From the NCBI GenBank assembly GCA_965212525.1, contig CBDBVC010000005.1, positions 13,404 through 77,403 on the forward strand: a stretch of DNA of 64,000 bases, given 5' to 3'. The notes under the pieces were generated by a model. It was not told the DNA's origin and did no database searches. It was given only the letters and a program-made list of their open reading frames with translations. The position numbers and the translations under genes are program-made. Source of the stretch: SZUA-38 sp965212525. Lineage in GTDB: Bacteria; Pseudomonadota; Gammaproteobacteria; Xanthomonadales; SZUA-38. Shown here in pieces: positions 9,620 through 18,076 of this stretch (position 1 is the stretch's first letter; every line of letters begins with the position of its first letter).

Positions 9620-11218
9620 TTGGCCAATCAATCCGGTTCATCCGATCAAATCCCTGCACAATCCACTCGAATGACCCGGTTTCTGAGGGTAGTCGAAGCC
9701 CTCGGAAATGCATTGCCTCACCCGGTCACCCTGTTCTTTATTTTCTGCATCATCATTGTGCTGCTCAGCGGTCTGCTGGGCTGGCTGGAAGTGGCCGTAC
9801 TCGATCCGCGACCGGAAGGTGCCAAGGGACGGGCGGCCAACGGCATGATCGAGGTGGTGAGTCTGCTCAATGCTGAGGGTTTCCGCATGATTGTGCTGAA
9901 CCTGGTGACAAATTTCACAAGCTTTGTGCCGCTGGGCACGGTGCTGGTGGCGCTGCTGGGTGTGGGCGTTGCAGAACGCTCCGGTCTGTTGACGGCGGTG
10001 GTTCGCTCGATGGTGATGAATGCCAGCCCCAAGATTGTGACGGTGACGATTGTGTTTGCCGGGATTATCTCCAATACCGCGTCCGAGATGGGCTATGTGG
10101 TGCTGGTGCCGCTGGCCGCCATTGTCTACATGTCGCTGGGGCGGCATCCACTGGCCGGGCTGGCGGCAGCATTTGCCGGGGTTTCCGGCGGCTACAGCGC
10201 CAACCTGCTGCTGGGCACGGTTGACCCGCTGCTGGCCGGTATTACCGAAGAGGCGGCGCGCCTGATTGATCCGGAGTATGCGGTCGATGCCAGCGCAAAC
10301 TGGTACTTCATGATTGCCAGTACCTTCCTGGTCACGGCCATCGGCAGTTATGTCAGCCTCAAGATTGTCGAGCCTGCACTGGGGCCCTACGATCCTAAAC
10401 AGGCGAACCTGGGTGATGAAGACGATCACAGGCTTGATCCACTGACCCCTGAAGAGCGCAAGGGCATGCGCTATGCGGGCCTTGCCGCGCTGCTGATGAT
10501 TATCGGAATCGCGTTTCTGGTGATTCCCGAAGGTGCTGTTTTGCGAGATCCGGTTACTGGCCTGGTCAAGGGCTCTCCGTTTCTGAAGGGCATCGTGGCC
10601 ATCATCTTCGTGTTCTTCCTGGTGCCCGGCGTTGTCTACGGCTGGGTAACCGGTACCATGCGCAGTGATCGTGATGTGATCAACGCCATGGCCGGCGCAA
10701 TGAGTACGCTGGGTCTGTACATCGTCATCGTGTTCTTTGCCGCGCAGTTCGTGAAGTTCTTTGCCTGGACCAATCTCGGTGCGGTCACGGCGGTGACCGG
10801 TGCGACCTTCCTCGAGAGCATTGGCCTCACCGGCCCGATCCTGTTTGCCTTCTTTATCATGATCTGTGCCTTCATCAACCTGATGCTGGGATCGGCTTCG
10901 GCGCAGTGGGCCGTCACGGCACCGATCTTCGTGCCGATGCTGATGCTGATCGGTTATTCACCTGAGGTGATCCAGGCGGCCTACCGGATTGGTGATTCCT
11001 CAACCAACATCATCACGCCGATGATGAGTTACTTCGGCCTGATCATGGCCTTTGCTGCCAAGTACGTTCCGAAGGCAGGTGTGGGCACGCTGATCTCGAT
11101 GATGCTGCCGTACTCGGTGGCCTTCCTGCTGTTGTGGAGCACCTTCTTCTTCATCTGGGTGTTCATGCTCGGCATGCCGGTAGGGCCGTCAACACCGACG
11201 TATTACACGCCGGGTTGA
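9620..11218 (+). CDS. AbgT-family transporter
   Basis: A polytopic inner-membrane protein (about 532 residues) of the AbgT/MtrF family, which includes the E. coli p-aminobenzoyl-glutamate importer and sulfonamide-exporting MtrF. Family signatures: ALPHPVTLFF before the first membrane helix, NASPKIVTVTIVFAGIISN, GVSGGYSANLLLG and the C-terminal SAQWAVTAPIFVPM, with about ten or more hydrophobic segments. TTG 9620 is preferred because AGGAG lies seven bases upstream and it gives the usual family length. An in-frame GTG at 9524, with GGAGAG ten bases upstream, would add 32 polar residues. The substrate is not predictable from sequence; either aminobenzoyl-glutamate uptake or drug efflux is possible. 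Monocistronic; repeats follow. Confidence 0.85.
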   Translation: MANQSGSSDQIPAQSTRMTRFLRVVEALGNALPHPVTLFFIFCIIIVLLSGLLGWLEVAVLDPRPEGAKGRAANGMIEVVSLLNAEGFRMIVLNLVTNFTSFVPLGTVLVALLGVGVAERSGLLTAVVRSMVMNASPKIVTVTIVFAGIISNTASEMGYVVLVPLAAIVYMSLGRHPLAGLAAAFAGVSGGYSANLLLGTVDPLLAGITEEAARLIDPEYAVDASANWYFMIASTFLVTAIGSYVSLKIVEPALGPYDPKQANLGDEDDHRLDPLTPEERKGMRYAGLAALLMIIGIAFLVIPEGAVLRDPVTGLVKGSPFLKGIVAIIFVFFLVPGVVYGWVTGTMRSDRDVINAMAGAMSTLGLYIVIVFFAAQFVKFFAWTNLGAVTAVTGATFLESIGLTGPILFAFFIMICAFINLMLGSASAQWAVTAPIFVPMLMLIGYSPEVIQAAYRIGDSSTNIITPMMSYFGLIMAFAAKYVPKAGVGTLISMMLPYSVAFLLLWSTFFFIWVFMLGMPVGPSTPTYYTPG

Positions 11219-11235
11219 TCGCGCTACATATGAGT

Positions 11236-11302
11236 GTCGTTCCCGCGCAGGCGGGAACCCTTCTTGATCTGTAAAATGGATCCCCGCCTTCGCGAGGATG
11301 AC
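11236..11302. repeat. Composite palindromic (BIME-like) unit, copy 1
   Basis: Two palindromes in tandem: TTCCCGCGCAGGCGGGAA near 11240-11257, and a second one at 11280-11302 ending in GAGGATGAC. The same arrangement occurs at 12940-13007, and the second half alone recurs near 11597-11622. Such units are common intergenic repeats in gammaproteobacteria and are candidate REP partners of the RAYT at 7712-8665. Confidence 0.75.
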
Positions 11303-11310
11303 TATTCCTG

Positions 11311-11363
11311 TCGTCCCGACCGAAGTGGAGGGACCTGAACCGGATGAGACGCGTACTTCGATG
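11311..11363. repeat. 53-base interspersed repeat, copy 1
   Basis: Begins TCGTCCCGACCGAAGTGGAG and contains CCGGATGAGACGCGTA; a nearly identical copy lies at 12860-12914. A related GTCGTTCCGACAGAGCGTAG element sits near 11638. No coding potential. Confidence 0.7.
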
Positions 11364-11374
11364 TCAGCACGAAA

Positions 11375-11470
11375 AAAATCCCCCTCGGTCCCCCTTTGCA
11401 AAGGGGGAGGTGGATGGTGCGCCGATCTGATTTTTAGCCTCCCTTAGTAAAGGGAGGTTTGGAGGGATTT
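11375..11470. repeat. MITE-like palindromic repeat, copy 1
   Basis: A unit of about 96 bases with near-inverted ends (AAAATCCCCCTC left, GGAGGGATTT right) and two internal hairpins: CCCCCTTTGCAAAGGGGG (11390-11407) and CCTCCCTTAGTAAAGGGAGG (11438-11457). A second copy in the same orientation starts 23 bases later. This is the form of a small non-autonomous palindromic element; no transposase is linked. Confidence 0.75.
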
Positions 11471-11493
11471 AGCTCTTAAGCCTGTCCAGGCAG

Positions 11494-11592
11494 AAAAATC
11501 CCCCTCGATCCCACTTTGCAAAGGGGGAGGTGGCTAGTGCACCGATCTGTTTTTAAGCCTCCCTTTGGTAAAGGGAGGTTTGGAGGGATTTT
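11494..11592. repeat. MITE-like palindromic repeat, copy 2
   Basis: A direct repeat of the 11375-11470 unit with scattered substitutions (for example CCCACTTTGCAAAGGGGG in the first hairpin, CCTCCCTTTGGTAAAGGGAGG in the second). The differences in the left arm break some base pairs, so this copy is slightly degenerate. The rest of the 11219-11890 gap holds a half BIME-like unit (about 11597-11622), a TCCCTCACATGCGCTCAGGA element that recurs near 12800, and no gene. Confidence 0.75.
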
Positions 11593-11890
11593 CAAGATGG
11601 ATCCCCGCCTGCGCGAGGATGACGAGCACTCCACACTGTCGTTCCGACAGAGCGTAGCGACGAGGAATCCTGGTCATCAGGGCTTGATGTAAAAGATCCC
11701 TCACATGCGCTCAGGATGACAAGGGTATTCACTGAAATAGACCCAGTCATTGCTCGGTCCTGTATCTGAGTTTTGCCCTTATTAGGGGTTACCTGCACAG
11801 CAGATTCACCCGGGGCAAGACATATTGACAATGATCCGTTCAATGGGGATGGTATTCCTGATCATCCCGGAATCAGATGAGGCAACAGTA

Positions 11891-12763
11891 ATGAGTGACG
11901 AGCAGCAGTACGTACCGCCGAAGGTGTGGCAATGGAACAGTGAAAGCGGCGGGAAATTTGCCAATATCAATCGCCCGATTTCAGGGGCGACGCATGAGAA
12001 GGACCTGCCGGTGGGCAAGCACCCGATGCAGCTTTATTCACTGGCCACGCCCAATGGCGTCAAGGTGACGATCATGCTGGAGGAGCTGCTGGCGCTGGGT
12101 CATGAAGGCGCCGAGTATGATGCCTACCGGATTGATATCACCGAAGGGGATCAGTTCGGCAGCGGTTTTGTCGATGTGAATCCGAATTCAAAGATTCCAG
12201 CCCTGATGGATCACAGTGGAGACGAGCCGGTTCGCGTATTCGAGTCTGGATCTATCCTGATGCATCTGGCCGAAAAGTTCGGTGCGCTGATTCCGCAGGA
12301 CTCAGCCGGCCGAATCGAATGCCTGAACTGGCTGTTCTGGCAGATGGGCAGCGCACCCTATCTGGGTGGCGGTTTTGGCCACTTTTATGCCTACGCTCCC
12401 GAACCGATTGAATACTGCATCAATCGATTTGCCATGGAAGTGAAACGTCAGCTCGATGTGCTCGACAGGCACCTGTCTACGAACACCTATATGTGTGGTG
12501 ATGAGTACAGTATCGCCGATATCGCTATCTGGCCCTGGTATGGTGTGCTGGTACAGGGCAAGTTGTACGATGCCGGTGAGTTTCTCGATGTGGCTTCCTA
12601 CAGGCACCTGAACCGGTGGACCGATCTCATCGCCGCTCGCCCGGCTGTTGAACGCGGGCGCATGGTGAATCGCAGCTGGGGTGATGAGAGTGAACAGCTG
12701 CACGAGCGGCATGATGCCTCGGATTTCGAACTGCGTACTCAGGACAAGCTTGAGGCTGATTAA
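11891..12763 (+). CDS. yghU: Glutathione S-transferase family, YghU-like disulfide oxidoreductase
   Basis: A 290-residue cytosolic protein matching the nu-class GST YghU/YfcG group, which uses glutathione for disulfide-bond and peroxide reduction. Features: N-terminal VPPKVWQWNSESGGKFANIN typical of YghU, a thioredoxin-fold domain with the TPNGVKVTIMLEEL entry (about 54-67) and VNPNSKIPAL then FESGSILMHLAEKF (glutathione-binding SNAIL/TRAC-like region), followed by the all-helical C-terminal domain with YSIADIAIWPWYG. ATG 11891 is chosen over 11825 because the YghU N-terminus starts there and GAGG lies about eight bases upstream. Flanked on both sides by intergenic repeats; monocistronic. Confidence 0.9.
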   Translation: MSDEQQYVPPKVWQWNSESGGKFANINRPISGATHEKDLPVGKHPMQLYSLATPNGVKVTIMLEELLALGHEGAEYDAYRIDITEGDQFGSGFVDVNPNSKIPALMDHSGDEPVRVFESGSILMHLAEKFGALIPQDSAGRIECLNWLFWQMGSAPYLGGGFGHFYAYAPEPIEYCINRFAMEVKRQLDVLDRHLSTNTYMCGDEYSIADIAIWPWYGVLVQGKLYDAGEFLDVASYRHLNRWTDLIAARPAVERGRMVNRSWGDESEQLHERHDASDFELRTQDKLEAD

Positions 12764-12859
12764 GGGGCGGTCTTGAGCATCATGCCCTGATGGCCAGGAT
12801 CCCTCACATCCGTTTGGGATGACAAGGCCTGAGGCTGTCGTCCCGACTACCCCTCTATG

Positions 12860-12914
12860 TCGTCCCGACCGTAGTGGAGGGACCTGTACCGGATGAGACG
12901 CGTAGTTTCCGATG
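12860..12914. repeat. 53-base interspersed repeat, copy 2
   Basis: Second copy of the 11311-11363 repeat (TCGTCCCGACCGTAGTGGAG, then CCGGATGAGACGCGTAG). It lies in the gap 12764-13107, which also holds a TCCCTCACATCCGTTTGGGA element near 12800 and the BIME-like copy 2. No gene seen there. Confidence 0.7.
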
Positions 12915-12939
12915 AGCTTCTGTCTCATGGCACCCATAG

Positions 12940-13007
12940 GTCGTTCCCGCGCAGGCGGGAACCCATTTTGACTTTTGAACAATGGATCCCGCCTTCGCGA
13001 GGATGAC
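12940..13007. repeat. Composite palindromic (BIME-like) unit, copy 2
   Basis: Same two palindromes and similar spacing as 11236-11302: TTCCCGCGCAGGCGGGAA, a short spacer, then GGATCCCGCCTTCGCGAGGA. It lies about 100 bases from the left end of the IS110-family element; IS110-family elements often use repeated palindromes as targets, but here the insertion point is outside the palindrome. Confidence 0.75.
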
Positions 13008-13107
13008 AAAGACCCCACATGTTGCTTCTGGATGACATCCTTGAATCTGCCTGACGAAGTGACAGATGGACGGAGACGATGGATATCCTCAATCCATGGG
13101 TGATGTG

Positions 13108-13118
13108 ATGAACGCCCC
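13108..13118 (+). repeat. IS subterminal inverted repeat, left
   Basis: ATGAACGCCCC, an exact inverted match to 14475-14485. Confidence 0.7.
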
Positions 13119-13187
13119 CTTATAACGGCGTCACAATGCGCCATACTTGTTGTTGATACCACAAGTAAACCAAAGGAGGCATTCATC

Positions 13188-14222
13188 ATGAAACAGTGTA
13201 GTTTACTCAGCATCGATCTGGCAAAAAATGTCTTTCAACTGTGTGCACTGAATGCACATCACAAGGTGGTCAGCAACAAACGCGTGCGACGAGCAAAGCT
13301 GGTTGAGACGGTTCTTCAGCTGCACCCCGATTGCATTGTGATGGAGTCGTGTTACTCCGCCACTTACTGGGGTCGAACGTTTCAATCTCATGGCTTCAAG
13401 GTCAAGCTGATTGCACCGCAACACGTCAAACCGTTCCTTAAAGGCAACAAGAATGATCATCACGATGCCCTGGCCATCGCCGAGGCGTCCCTTCGGCCGG
13501 GCATCCACTTTGTGCCCATCAAGTCGATCGAGCAGCAGGACATCCAGACGCTGCATCGTGTGAGACAACGTTGGGTACGGGATCGCACCGCCCTGGTCAA
13601 TCAGATCCGCGCCATCCTCAGTGACTATGGGCTGCTGATCAAGCCTGGGCGACATGCCTTGTTGAATGAGCTGCCCTTGCTTATAGAGGATGCTGACAAT
13701 GAGCTGACCCTGCCATGTCGCCGCATCCTGCTCACACTGATGGAAGAGCTGGTTGACCTGAATGAGCGAGTCGAATCGGTTGAACATTCGATCACCGAAC
13801 TGGCGCGTGAGCAGTCGGGCTATCATCAACTGCGGGATATCCCTGGCATGGGTTGGCTGACTGCGTCTGCCCTGGTCAGCCAGGTGGGCAATGCCCGACA
13901 GTTCAGCAGTGGACGGGGCATGGCGGCCTGGATCGGGCTGGTACCCAAGCATCAGGCCAGTGGCAGCAAAATCGTTAATCAGGGCATCTCCAAGCGCGGT
14001 GACCGATACTTGCGGACCCTGTTGATCCACTGTGCCCGAACCATCGTGTACCTGTACAAGGACAAGGAGGAACCGCTGAAGCGGTTTGCTGATCGCATCG
14101 CGGAACGACGCGGCAAGCACATCGCCTGCGTGGCAGTGGCGCACAAGATGGTTCGTATCATCTGGGCCATGCTGTCACGGGGTGAATCATATCGGCCCGA
14201 TGCAGCGTATGGCTGCCGCTGA
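13188..14222 (+). CDS. IS110-family transposase/recombinase (DEDD)
   Basis: A 344-residue intact IS110-type recombinase. The RuvC-like DEDD domain is visible: Asp10 (SIDLAKNVFQ), Glu53 (IVMESCYSATYWG), Asp90 and Asp93 (GNKNDHHDALAIAEA). The C-terminal Tnp domain has PGMGWLTASALVSQVG and the conserved IGLVPKHQASGSK and GISKRGDRYLRTLLIH segments that contain the serine used in strand exchange. Recent work shows this family works with a structured RNA (bridge or seeker RNA) made from its own non-coding end. A strong ribosome-binding site (AAAGGAGG) precedes ATG 13188. No lesion is seen, so it may be active. Confidence 0.95.
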   Translation: MKQCSLLSIDLAKNVFQLCALNAHHKVVSNKRVRRAKLVETVLQLHPDCIVMESCYSATYWGRTFQSHGFKVKLIAPQHVKPFLKGNKNDHHDALAIAEASLRPGIHFVPIKSIEQQDIQTLHRVRQRWVRDRTALVNQIRAILSDYGLLIKPGRHALLNELPLLIEDADNELTLPCRRILLTLMEELVDLNERVESVEHSITELAREQSGYHQLRDIPGMGWLTASALVSQVGNARQFSSGRGMAAWIGLVPKHQASGSKIVNQGISKRGDRYLRTLLIHCARTIVYLYKDKEEPLKRFADRIAERRGKHIACVAVAHKMVRIIWAMLSRGESYRPDAAYGCR

Positions 14223-14474
14223 TTGAAAACCGGACATAGTTGAGACAAGAGGGCAGGAGAAATAACCCACCAGACAAGTTAGATTGCATGATGAACAAAC
14301 AGGTAACCCGGCCTGGCTTTAGACTGATTTTGGACACGGTCCTCGAGACCCTGTGGGTGATAAGCAAAGCCAGGCACGGATCTCATCAAGGCCAGAGGTC
14401 AATCATGCCTCACAAACAGGCCGGATATATGTCAGTAACCGTTTTTGATCGTGCGAGAATAACTTGATGGATTT
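14223..14474 (+). ncRNA. Candidate bridge/seeker RNA region in the right end of the IS110-family element
   Basis: The roughly 250 bases after the transposase have no coding potential but clear structure: GCCTGGCTTT (14311-14320) pairs perfectly with AAAGCCAGGC (14366-14375), and inside that loop CACGGTCCTCGAGACCCTGTG (14335-14355, shown here as 7+9 paired bases around CTCGA) forms a second hairpin. In IS1111-type elements the targeting RNA is encoded downstream of the transposase, exactly where this lies. Exact ends and the target and donor loops cannot be fixed by eye. Confidence 0.45.
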
Positions 14475-14485
14475 GGGGCGTTCAT
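14475..14485 (-). repeat. IS subterminal inverted repeat, right
   Basis: GGGGCGTTCAT, the exact reverse complement of 13108-13118. Confidence 0.7.
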
Positions 14486-14837
14486 ATATGTCCCAATTTC
14501 ATCCCGTGATTGCGTTGCACCATGAGGAATCGGATGAGGCATTCCCCACTCGATCATGTAGTCGCGTAACGACGCAGAAAAGTCGGACATTTGTTTTCGG
14601 GATGTGGTGGGATTACAGATGAAATTGTCGAAATGTCGACATCGTTTGATTGCACGGAATCATTGATCTACTAGAGCTTGACTTGCTGGTGTTCAGCTCA
14701 CTGGCATTGAGCTTGATCGCAATAATCATTCATGCAATCCTGATCCGCGGGCAGTGAACCCGGGGGCAGGTGTGTGATCCTGTGTGCGGCCGTGTGGTTT
14801 CACTGTGGCAAGACTAAACAACAGGGGAACACACATC
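14486..14837. other. Non-coding stretch between the IS element and the 14838 gene
   Basis: No confident gene. A short minus-strand frame (about 14490-14600, reading MSDFSASLRDYMIEWGMPH) runs up to the IS end and could be the remnant of a gene interrupted by the insertion, but it has no recognisable relative. The last 100 bases presumably hold the promoter of the next gene. Confidence 0.4.
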
Positions 14838-15581
14838 ATGGATCCAGCCAACAAGCGGAATATGGCAATTCTGGTGCAGTTTATCGGATTGCTGTGCATA
14901 GGCGTGTACATGCCTTATGGCATGATCGTTGGTCTGGTGCTGGTGGTTGTCGGTGGCCGTCTATACCGCGATGCCAAAGAGAAAATCAAGGCGGCGAAAG
15001 TGGCTGCCCGGTCAGATTCTGCTGAGGGCGAAACTGAGGCAACTGAGGGTGAGCCTGACAGTGCGTTGGACAGGATCAACTTCAACCTGGTGGGCGGTGT
15101 GCTGGTTCTGGCGGTTCTTGCCTACAATTTCTGGGGGGTTTTCTTTCCCAATCCGCATATCGATATCTATAACAGCTACGCAGCTCAGGTCAGGCCACAT
15201 TTACTGGCCAGCTCCAGACTGGAGACCCGTTTCGAGCAGATGACGGTTGACCTTGCGGATGCGAGTGTGGATACCCTGATCGGGGAAGTTTCCGAACTGA
15301 TGGAAGCGCAACGAAAAATCACGAATGAGCTGGATTTGGTGCAAACCGATGACAAGGCCCTGCAGGACATGAATCGTGACCTTGTGCTCTATTCATCCAG
15401 GAAAGTGGACGCATACGATGCCATGGTTATCGCATTGTCCCGCGATGAAAACGACACAAGTCCCGAGCCTGATATTGTCGGATTGATCGCCGATTCCAAT
15501 GCGGCATTTGATTCCTTTCTGACGGCTCAAAATGATTATTTCATTGAGCATGATCTCGTTGAAGAAAGTTCAGGTCAATGA
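14838..15581 (+). CDS. Membrane protein of unknown function
   Basis: A 247-residue protein with two or three hydrophobic segments: a hairpin near residues 9-41 (FIGLLCIGVYMPYGMIVGLVL), a charged linker rich in Lys, Glu and Ala, and a third helix near 77-95 (LVGGVLVLAVLAYNFWGVFF). The rest (about 100-247) is helical, acidic and probably periplasmic. ATG 14838 is preferred to 14784 because AGGGGAA lies about nine bases before it and the added residues would be unnatural. No family recognised. The 98-base gap to the next gene allows co-transcription, but nothing proves it. Confidence 0.7.
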   Translation: MDPANKRNMAILVQFIGLLCIGVYMPYGMIVGLVLVVVGGRLYRDAKEKIKAAKVAARSDSAEGETEATEGEPDSALDRINFNLVGGVLVLAVLAYNFWGVFFPNPHIDIYNSYAAQVRPHLLASSRLETRFEQMTVDLADASVDTLIGEVSELMEAQRKITNELDLVQTDDKALQDMNRDLVLYSSRKVDAYDAMVIALSRDENDTSPEPDIVGLIADSNAAFDSFLTAQNDYFIEHDLVEESSGQ

Positions 15582-15679
15582 CTAACCCGAGAGACAGCGC
15601 CTTGTTCAGATTGCGAGTGTCAGACCATTTCAGTAATAGTAACTAACCAGATACGGAATACCGGGAGGAAGGCAGCGAC

Positions 15680-16225
15680 ATGAACAGGAAGCAATTGGCC
15701 ATTCTGCTACTTTGTCTGCCGCTATGCGCATTGGCAGGCATTTCTACGACACTGCTCGATCAGGACATTCGTGCCTGTCGCATCACGATCGAGCACGATC
15801 ATGTGGAGCAGTCGGAATGGGCCACGGTGCTGTTCAGGCACTCGCAGAATGAGGCGGCTGCAGCATGCACTCTGCTCGAGAAGGATTTGAGCAAGAGTCT
15901 TGAGCGGGCCTTTGGCGTGCTGCTGCGTTCGGATCTGAAACCCGTGTCATCAATCTTTATCAGACGACTGGATCGCTACCCCTGGATTGTGCACTGGCTG
16001 ACAGAGCAGGCGGAATCTCACAATGGGCCCGGTGAAAAACCGGGCCAGGTCACCGACTGGCTTTTCAACTCTCCTGTTTTCGAGGCGTACAACAATGCCA
16101 TCCAGCCACATGGTTACCACATCAACTCAGTCTCCTGTGAAAAACTGCGCTTTGACGAAAACGCTGCACTGATCGATGCGCTGTGCTGGCTGAACATTTC
16201 CGCGACCGATTCCCCCTCCGGGTAA
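15680..16225 (+). CDS. Secreted hypothetical protein
   Basis: A 181-residue protein with a strong signal peptide (residues 1-19, LAILLLCLPLCALAG) and a good ribosome-binding site (GGGAGGAAGG). The mature protein has several cysteines (Cys33, Cys62, Cys152, Cys167 approximately) that could form disulfides in the periplasm. No domain or active-site motif is recognised. The 3' end CCCTCCGGGTAA closes a complete frame. Confidence 0.65.
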   Translation: MNRKQLAILLLCLPLCALAGISTTLLDQDIRACRITIEHDHVEQSEWATVLFRHSQNEAAAACTLLEKDLSKSLERAFGVLLRSDLKPVSSIFIRRLDRYPWIVHWLTEQAESHNGPGEKPGQVTDWLFNSPVFEAYNNAIQPHGYHINSVSCEKLRFDENAALIDALCWLNISATDSPSG

Positions 16226-16428
16226 AGACGGTTTCACTTCGCTGATTCGATTGGTCATTCTCCCCGGCGCCCGCTGGTCTCCCCCATACTCCGGTGAAGG
16301 AATCGTGATGCAGGTGATAGCCTGATTTAACAGTGCATTAACCCTGTACGGCTACACTGTGATCATGGCAGGTCAATTCATTCGGTTCGATGAGTGAATT
16401 GCATGGATGAGGGAAAAGGAGGGTTGTC

Positions 16429-18057
16429 ATGTCTAGAGGGAATTTCAAACAGAGGTCTTGCGGCTCCAGTCACGCGTATTCATTAATCAACAGGATTTTG
16501 CTGACCCTCTTGTTGTGTCTGGCCAGTGGCCTGGCAACTGCAGAGATTCAGGTCGTCGAGCGCACGACTTCGAGTGCGGTTTTTTTCGGTGTTGCTGATG
16601 GCAGTGGGCACGCGTTCTATGTGGATTCCAGTGACATACCGGAGGAGGGACGCAAACTGGTTCGTGTCGGCATCGATGGAAACACCGATTCCAGACAGGT
16701 TGTCGACACAGGAACAACAACTGTCCTGGTCTCACAACGGCGGGTTGTGTTCAGTGATGATGGGCGTTTTGCGGTCTGGGTCAACTGGGATACTGATGCT
16801 GTGAATGAAGGCGTTGGCGTATACGATTTCCAGGCGCAACAATTTGTCTCACTGACGTTTGACGAGGGCGATTTTGATCACTTTGACAATCTGCAATTCC
16901 TGTCCGACTCGCATCAACTTGCATTACTTCGTCTGAAGCGTGGGTCCAGTGTCTTCGTGCGTCGAAGCGACGGCATACAGGTGATTGATCTGTTGTCGGG
17001 CAGCAGCACGTTGCTCACTGCGGACGCAGTGTCCGATGCGGATACGCCCATCGAAGGCTTTTCGTCGTTCCGATTCAGTGGCGATGGCTCAGCGCTGGTC
17101 TTTCTCGATCAGTCCGATGGTTCCCGCGTGTTGTATCACCATGATTTTGATACGGGAGAAACCGGCGTCATCGGAAATGATCTGGCCTTTCTCGAGTTCA
17201 GGTTGCTGGACATCTCCACAGACGGCCAGAAAGTGGTCTATGTGCGCGACAGCCATTTCAGTGACATTGAACTGGTACTGAAAACGGTCAACGTGCCGCG
17301 TGAACAGGTGGTGCCGTTGAGTCAACCGGTAAGTTATGTTGACGGCTCAGATGATCTCAATCGCATACTCATAGAGGGCGGATTCGATTTCAGCGATGGG
17401 CGCAGCAGGGGTTATATCCAGTCACCTCAAGGCCTGTCCGGGCTGATCATACGCGAGGATCGTCGTAATGACGCGCTATCGGTACTCGATATGACGACAG
17501 GTCAACGCACTCAGATCAGTCGCCTGAGCAATTACCATAATCTGAAGTCCAGACCATTGGGCATTTCGGCTGACGGCAACCATGTCACGGCCCAGATCGA
17601 GATTATCGACCTGATTCCCCTGAGCGCGTCGTTGATACGCGAGACGATCGATTTCAATTTCAGACCCGATGCGGCCGTCTCCGGCCTGTGGTACCAGCAG
17701 TCTGCACCCGGTCAGGGGCTGAGCGTACATGTGGTGCCCGACCAGGTGAATACCATCGGCAAGGTGATCGTGGTCTGGAATACGGTCGATAGCACCGGCG
17801 AACCGCTTTGGGTGTACATGGAAGGCTATTTTGATGGCAATGCGGTGTCGGGCCAGGCGTACACCACGCGTGGATCACGACCAGGCATGGGCTTCAATCC
17901 CGCTGAGGCGGAAACGGCCATTATCGGCCAGCTGAGCCTCACTTTCGACAGCTGCAAATCGGCTCGGCTGGACTACACACTCGAACTGGCGAATCAGGAA
18001 ATTGGTAGCATCGATCTGAATCGACTGGCCTATCAGTATGGCGTGGGTTGTCTGTAA
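16429..18057 (+). CDS. Secreted beta-propeller-like protein with a C-terminal GLWYQ...domain
   Basis: A 542-residue exported protein (signal region about 20-38, ILLTLLLCLASGLATAE) behind a very strong ribosome-binding site (AAGGAGGG). Residues about 45-410 contain repeats of the TolB/WD40-like type (SDDGRFAVWVNWD, FSGDGSALVFLDQSDG, ISTDGQKVVYVRD, ISADGNHVTAQIE), so a beta-propeller is likely. Residues about 420-542 form a separate domain (SGLWYQQSAPGQGLSVHV, then FDSCKSARLDYTL and IDLNRL) found at the C-terminus of many secreted proteins of Xanthomonadales and related marine bacteria. A binding function outside the inner membrane is likely; no enzyme motif is seen. Confidence 0.7.
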   Translation: MSRGNFKQRSCGSSHAYSLINRILLTLLLCLASGLATAEIQVVERTTSSAVFFGVADGSGHAFYVDSSDIPEEGRKLVRVGIDGNTDSRQVVDTGTTTVLVSQRRVVFSDDGRFAVWVNWDTDAVNEGVGVYDFQAQQFVSLTFDEGDFDHFDNLQFLSDSHQLALLRLKRGSSVFVRRSDGIQVIDLLSGSSTLLTADAVSDADTPIEGFSSFRFSGDGSALVFLDQSDGSRVLYHHDFDTGETGVIGNDLAFLEFRLLDISTDGQKVVYVRDSHFSDIELVLKTVNVPREQVVPLSQPVSYVDGSDDLNRILIEGGFDFSDGRSRGYIQSPQGLSGLIIREDRRNDALSVLDMTTGQRTQISRLSNYHNLKSRPLGISADGNHVTAQIEIIDLIPLSASLIRETIDFNFRPDAAVSGLWYQQSAPGQGLSVHVVPDQVNTIGKVIVVWNTVDSTGEPLWVYMEGYFDGNAVSGQAYTTRGSRPGMGFNPAEAETAIIGQLSLTFDSCKSARLDYTLELANQEIGSIDLNRLAYQYGVGCL

Positions 18058-18076
18058 CCGAGTCTGCTGAGCTGGC

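Larger units (their letters stand above)
13108..14485 (+). mobile_element. IS110-family element, IS1111-like subgroup, apparently complete
   Basis: The limits given are the outer bases of 11-base subterminal inverted repeats: ATGAACGCCCC at 13108-13118 and GGGGCGTTCAT at 14475-14485. Between them lie about 70 bases of leader, one intact transposase (13188-14222) and a long non-coding right end of about 250 bases. Short subterminal repeats, no target duplication and a long right end match the IS1111 subgroup of IS110. True ends are probably a few bases outside the repeats. Only one copy is present in the window. Confidence 0.75.

Noticed and set aside
9638..10429. Long minus-strand frame (263 codons) opposite the AbgT gene
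   Set aside because: His- and Gln-rich shadow of a strongly coding plus-strand membrane protein; no start signal or family.
13203..14144. Long minus-strand frame (313 codons) opposite the IS110 transposase
   Set aside because: Mirror frame of an intact transposase; composition is not protein-like.
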